This document shows, piece by piece, positions 59,046-64,000 of a stretch of 64,000 nt of DNA. Both the position numbers and the translations under genes were made by a program. The notes under the pieces are model-generated. The model was not told the DNA's origin and did not search any database. It saw only the letters and a list, made by a program, of their open reading frames with translations. Source of the DNA: Fratercula arctica (lineage: Eukaryota; Chordata; Aves; Charadriiformes; Alcidae); contig CANTUZ010000002.1 of the NCBI GenBank assembly GCA_947846985.1, positions 60,716,563 through 60,780,562 of the forward strand, read 5' to 3'. Numbering within the stretch: the stretch's first letter is position 1; each line of letters starts with the position of its first letter.

Positions 59046-62000
59046 AAAAATGACATCTCACTGCACTTAAAATTTTCACTCGCTTTTTAGGGTTGTTTAA
59101 TTTCAGTTATTGTTTCTTATCAAAGTAAAATTTAATTAGATGTCAGAGTACAAATGCTCAGATTGGCTTCATGTAAGGTTTTTTTTTCACTGCTTTATGC
59201 AGGAAAATCAAATAGTATCTTATAAAATATTCCTTCTGGATTAAGTAGTATTTTTAACATATACAATAAATTACTGCAGATTATACAGTGGTAATAATGA
59301 CAATGGATTAAATTAATTAAGTATGTTATTTTCTGTTTTGAATTCTGTTAATACAGACAAAAGTACAGGGTAAAAATATTGATTTGGAAGCATGTTTCTA
59401 GTTAGAAAAATAACACATTTACAAAAAGCTGCAGTTAAAATATTTGTATTCATAATTTAAGTATTGTTCTTAGAACACTATATTTATGACATACTGATAT
59501 TTAAACAATATAAAGGATTTTAAGTCTTTGTTTTCAACATTTTTAAAAATGTTATATTACTACATGATGTGTCTCTTCTCTCCCTTACTTTTACACACTT
59601 GCACTGCAGACAAAACTATACCCTTAACTACTGTTAGCACTACAGAGCTGCACAGCTGATGGAGAGTCATCTGGGTTTTATTGAGACTTGTGAATCCCTA
59701 ATGAAATTATCATTTAAATTCTAATTCCCTTCCTACCAGCGGCACTATGTGGAGCAGAGCGAGTGCTCAGATCACTGTCAGAGCGCAGTAAGCAACACCA
59801 TGCGATGACAGGGACAGAGATAACGCGAGAGTCCGTTGGGGCACTCGTGCTACACTCTTCTTGGGGTGCAGTTGGCAGAACACTATTTAAACGTGTTGCT
59901 CGAATACCACTTGGCACATACACAGCTGCTCTCAGTGGGGGATTTGTAAAAAGGCCATCCAGCATCCTGGGGTCAAGGAAATCCTAGGCAGCTTCTTTTT
60001 TAAGTGAGAAAAAAAACCCAGCATTGTCTTGACAGACGTTAAGAAAATCTGCTTGCTGTGGGCTCAGGAGAACTGGGAGCCAAGAGAATCCATGTTTATC
60101 CAAATGTGTTGCATGAGTAAATGCAATCATATAAAATCTAAACACCTGCATACTCAAAACTATGGATTTTTCTACGGTTCTTTGGGTAGGTTGCAATTAG
60201 TATCTACTTATACATTCAAATGCTAATTATAAATGTCCACTGAGACTACTCACTTAAGATCTTGATTTATATTCAGCCTTAACCGTCACTTCTAATTAAT
60301 ATTCTGTTTAAGCCTGTATAAATAGTATTTGCCATGATTTAAAGTAAAACATTTAGAACAGCAATAAAATAAGCAGTTAAAATTTCCATGTGACGCATAC
60401 TTTTTACACCCACAAAAAAACCTCCTGTAATCCAGTACATTTCCCATTTTGTCTTTTCCTGCTTCCTACAGAGCAGGGATAGATAGTTCTGCATGCAAGA
60501 ATATGTAACTCTAGGATCATAATCTATTTTTATTTATTTTACTTTTGACATTTGTTGTTTCATTGTTTGGGTTTGTTTTTTTTTTCATTGTGCTTTTGGT
60601 ATTTTGCTATTTTTAAGGGAATATAATCTCCCTGTTTGAGCTACCATTTGTTGTAATTTTCCTTTCCAATATCTCTGCATTCATCTGCAGAGGACGTTGA
60701 GCACTGCCTTATTTCTTACACACAGAATGACCCGAAGAACTGACTCAGCAGTATGGCTTATCACTGTCAGATCATTTCTGTTTTACTATATTAAAAGGAA
60801 AACCTAAATTTAGAATTGGTTTTCAAAAAAATGAGAGTATTTAGATTATGAATTTGACTCAGATACCTCTCAATAGAGTTCTCAATATAATTGAGAAAAT
60901 ATCATGTAATATTCCTCATAAAAATAAAAAATAGGCCATAAAAAGACACTAAAGTGACAGGCATAGCGTGAAACTAAAATCCACAACACATAGGAACACA
61001 AAGGAAGAAGTTTTCTCTTAACACCAGTGTACCTGAGCATTCACCCAGCAGTAGCAGATCATACTGTATATGCCTTGTTGGCTGGGAAAAATGGGAAGAT
61101 TAAATTTTAGGTTAAGCACATATCCAAGATAGTTGAGATTATGCTAGTAATCTTCATATCTTCTCTGTGTTTGATACATGTAGTGTAGTAACATCTTCCT
61201 TTTAAAGGCTAAAGAGCTGCTGTTGTAGTTACTGTAGATGATTTTCCATAAATGCTTAGACATTCGTGCTGAATACAGTTCAGAACAAGACAGGTTTTTA
61301 CATGATTTGAATTAATTTATTTTGCAGCTGGTAGTATTCCTTTACATCCATCACAACACTGATAGAAAACAGAGTTTTACTTTCTCCCTAAGCGGGAATA
61401 TTGCAGTACACTTTTTAAGCAAATAACCCCCTAAGGTTATCATATGAAATAATCAGATGGGCAACAGGCTGTCCTCCAGTTACTTATTGTAAAGTAATGA
61501 AATAATCCATTTCCTTTTCATTGACTAGGTTTGTTCCAGAATATGGGTTTTTTTTGTGAAGGGAAACACTATGTGTGTAAATATATGAAAAGTATGAATC
61601 ATTTTAAGAACACCATCTTTTCATTAGGAAAACAAAGTGTCACATAATGACCTGAACTGTCAGTGATCCGAGCTGATGCCAGCCAGACAGAAAAGATGCC
61701 TGGTTTTCTGTGTTGAAACAGTCATACTAGATTTGGTTCCCTTCTGAAAGGCAATGGTTACAGCCTGGTGGCATAAACTCTGTAAGACTCTTGCTAGATC
61801 AGCTTCTCTTTATCAAAATATTTTTGCTCAGACTTGATCATAAGTATTTCACCCACTGGTGTTGCTGATTTAATGAAAATGGGCTCTACATTTATGTTTT
61901 ACCTGCAACGTAGTTTCTATTAGCATATTTTAGTCACCACTGGCTTTCAGTGCACGACTGTTGTTATTATCATCTAACGATGATAATTTATTTTTTTTTT

Positions 62001-64000
62001 TTTGCAACAGGGTTGGCTGTGGCAGTGATTTTGTGAAGAAAAAAAGGGAGTGCCTATTTCATTTTAAAAAAAGAAAGAGAACTGTAAAAAAAGTGATGAT
62101 TAGGCTATACATTTACTTCCCTGGTCACTGATAAAGGAGAAGGAAGCATTACTGCTCCTTTAAAAAAATACTTCTCAAGAAAGACAGTATCCAATATTGT
62201 CTTCAGTTCTATGTCTTAAAGAGCTTTACTGAAACACGAGTCACTCATGGCATTCTCAAGAGAAAGGAAAGCATAAGCAAACCTTGCAGATGGGCCGGAG
62301 GAATGTTGAAGAGAGGCAGGGAGAAAAAATGAACTCCTTATGTGTGTTTTTTAATAAGAACTGTGATTAACAGTGAATATGATCTGCCTTTTCTTTTAAA
62401 GCACATTTCTTGCCCTCATGGTTAAAATCAAGGGCAGATTCACTGGGCAGAAACAAGGGAACTTCAGTACCCTCCATTAACTGCTGCCTGAGCTTTGCCA
62501 ACTCACATTTTGTTTCCGCCCTTAACAAACAAAAAACCATGGGGCCAGAGATGTCAGAAAACCAAAGTATAGACAATTAACCCACTTCCTTCCTAAATCC
62601 TAATCTCAAAGCCACACTCACAATTTTTCTGGAGACTGATCGATGATGGCTGCCTTCTTGGGACTGGCCACAGGGCCATCTCTACAAGGGATTTTAGCCA
62701 CTGCTGCAGCTGGAAGCCCACACCTCAGTGTGCACTAGGATCATATTGGTAGTGTGTGATTTGTGGGAGTGTAAATCATGTGCACTCTGAAGGGCAGCTA
62801 CAGGGGGGCTGAAATCTGAGTATACATAAGCCCATAATATATGATTTATGACAACTCATGCCCAAGCCACCTTGCAGCTCATCACCTCTGGCAACACTGG
62901 CTCTCGCCACCCCATTACCAAATTACCACAACCCCCTTGTCACAGGTCACAGCTGGACATATTAACACAAAGCATCGCTGATCTTGGGTTTGATACATAT
63001 TTCAGCAGTGGCTGCAAATCAGATGCAGCACCTTTCAGCTAATTCTGCCAAATCGGTCTATAATATCAAGCTGGGTCTTGCACTGCTCCAGCGCAAACCC
63101 CCCAGGCTGCGAGTTGGAGCCCAGAGTTATTAATGTGACGGAAAGGAGAACGAGTACGGGCATCATGGAAGCTGGGACTGGGAAGGGCTCGGGAGACCTC
63201 CCTCCTAAAGTTCTTCTGAGCAGCATCAAACAGAGGATTTTTTTTCCCTTCATTTTCAGTCAAGTATTCCTGGGGTGTTAAAAATTATATCATCATGTCT
63301 TGAAATATGTCCAATAATACCTAATGTTTCTCAGTAAGATGCGCCCTATTTTAGCTGAAAGTTTCTACATGTTTTGCAGGAACTATGTGATGAAATTTGG
63401 TAACCAATAGCATTCAGGAGAGTTGTACCTCTCTATCTTTTTCAAATAGGCACGAATCTCTGAAATAATGCTTTTGAAAAGCCATAAAATTGGATTTATC
63501 TGATTCACCCTTTTAATTGCTGACACAGCTGCTTTAAAAATACAGCTAAAATGAAGTCAAGATGACATTCTTATTCCAAGTAGATGTGTCTTAATATCAG
63601 CAGCTATTTCTTTTCAGGTTATTTATTTATGCTGACAGCATCCCAGTGATGTTCTTTTGAACTTGTAAAGGCATTCAGCTTTGAATCTTCTTGTCTGATT
63701 CGTGATTTAAGACACTTGCTGACAAATAGACTAAAGCAAGTCGAAATCCAGGTGAGTAAAATGGAGACATTTAGCAGCTCTAGACCAGCCAGTCAGTGTG
63801 AGGAAGGGTGAAGTTGGTGCGCTCAGGGTAATCCTGAGATAAGCAAAGGATCATGTTTCCTTTGTACATTACTGCCATCTGCTGCATTTTATCAACAGGC
63901 TTGTGGAGTGTTTTTTTTTTTTTCTTAATTATAGTTGGAAGAGCTCGGAAAGTAGAACAAGCGTGACAAAATCCGTGTCTCCGCACCAGTTTCAAAGAAA

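Larger units (their letters stand above)
50494..64000. other. Intergenic DNA upstream of EZH2, distal part
   Basis: AT-rich and apparently gene-free. PDIA4, the next gene in mammals, was looked for near the right end as a minus-strand 3' exon and not seen. The notable pieces are a 12-bp inverted repeat (57760-57790), microsatellites, and two patches that keep many CpGs (about 59740-59970 and 63060-63200). Confidence 0.7.

Noticed and set aside
63780..63800. GACCAGCC near the right end as a possible minus-strand Y RNA start
   Set aside because: The minus strand reads GGCTGGTCTAGAGC, which departs from the conserved GGCTGGTCCGA. It lies at the wrong end of any possible stem, and no matching 3' strand was found.

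Overview
This is a vertebrate nuclear segment, most probably from a bird. It is AT-rich, intron-dominated and poor in repeats. It carries a CR1 LINE 3' end with the ATTCTATG tandem tail typical of birds and reptiles (50421-50493), plus an older, decayed CR1-like tail near 30 kb. The only gene I can establish is EZH2, the catalytic subunit of Polycomb repressive complex 2, on the minus strand. Its CpG-island promoter is at about 39.5-41.5 kb and the gene runs leftwards off the left edge.

Eleven coding exons (exons 2-12) were placed by translating the minus strand and matching GT/AG splice sites. They encode residues 1-493 plus two bases of codon 494, in one uninterrupted frame once spliced (1481 nt). 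They cover the SUZ12/EED-binding N-terminus, BAM/SAL/SRM, SANT1, the Cys-rich MCSS, the disordered phospho-regulated linker and SANT2. The catalytic CXC and SET exons lie beyond base 1. The noncoding first exon ends at a strong GTGAGT donor at 40511, and its flanking E2F/CCAAT sequence resembles the human EZH2 promoter.

Layout: 1-1805 partial intron 12; 1806-4157 exons 12-9; 4158-10617 a 6.5 kb intron 8; 10618-19495 exons 8-2 with short to medium introns; 19496-40510 a 21 kb intron 1 with simple repeats, a 48-nt G-rich tract and an old CR1 relic; 39540-41480 the CpG island with exon 1, an E2F site, several CCAAT boxes, GC boxes and an E-box; 41555-41593 a 39-nt T run; 41594-64000 intergenic DNA in which I recognise no protein gene or RNA gene.

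Nothing in the window looks like a new biological system. The points most worth checking are two alternative splice donors in EZH2 exons 3 and 8 that match isoforms known in human, the promoter architecture, a perfect 20-bp palindrome in intron 1, and CpG-retaining patches in the upstream intergenic DNA. Human EZH2 residues, isoforms and promoter sequence are compared from memory; no alignment was run.
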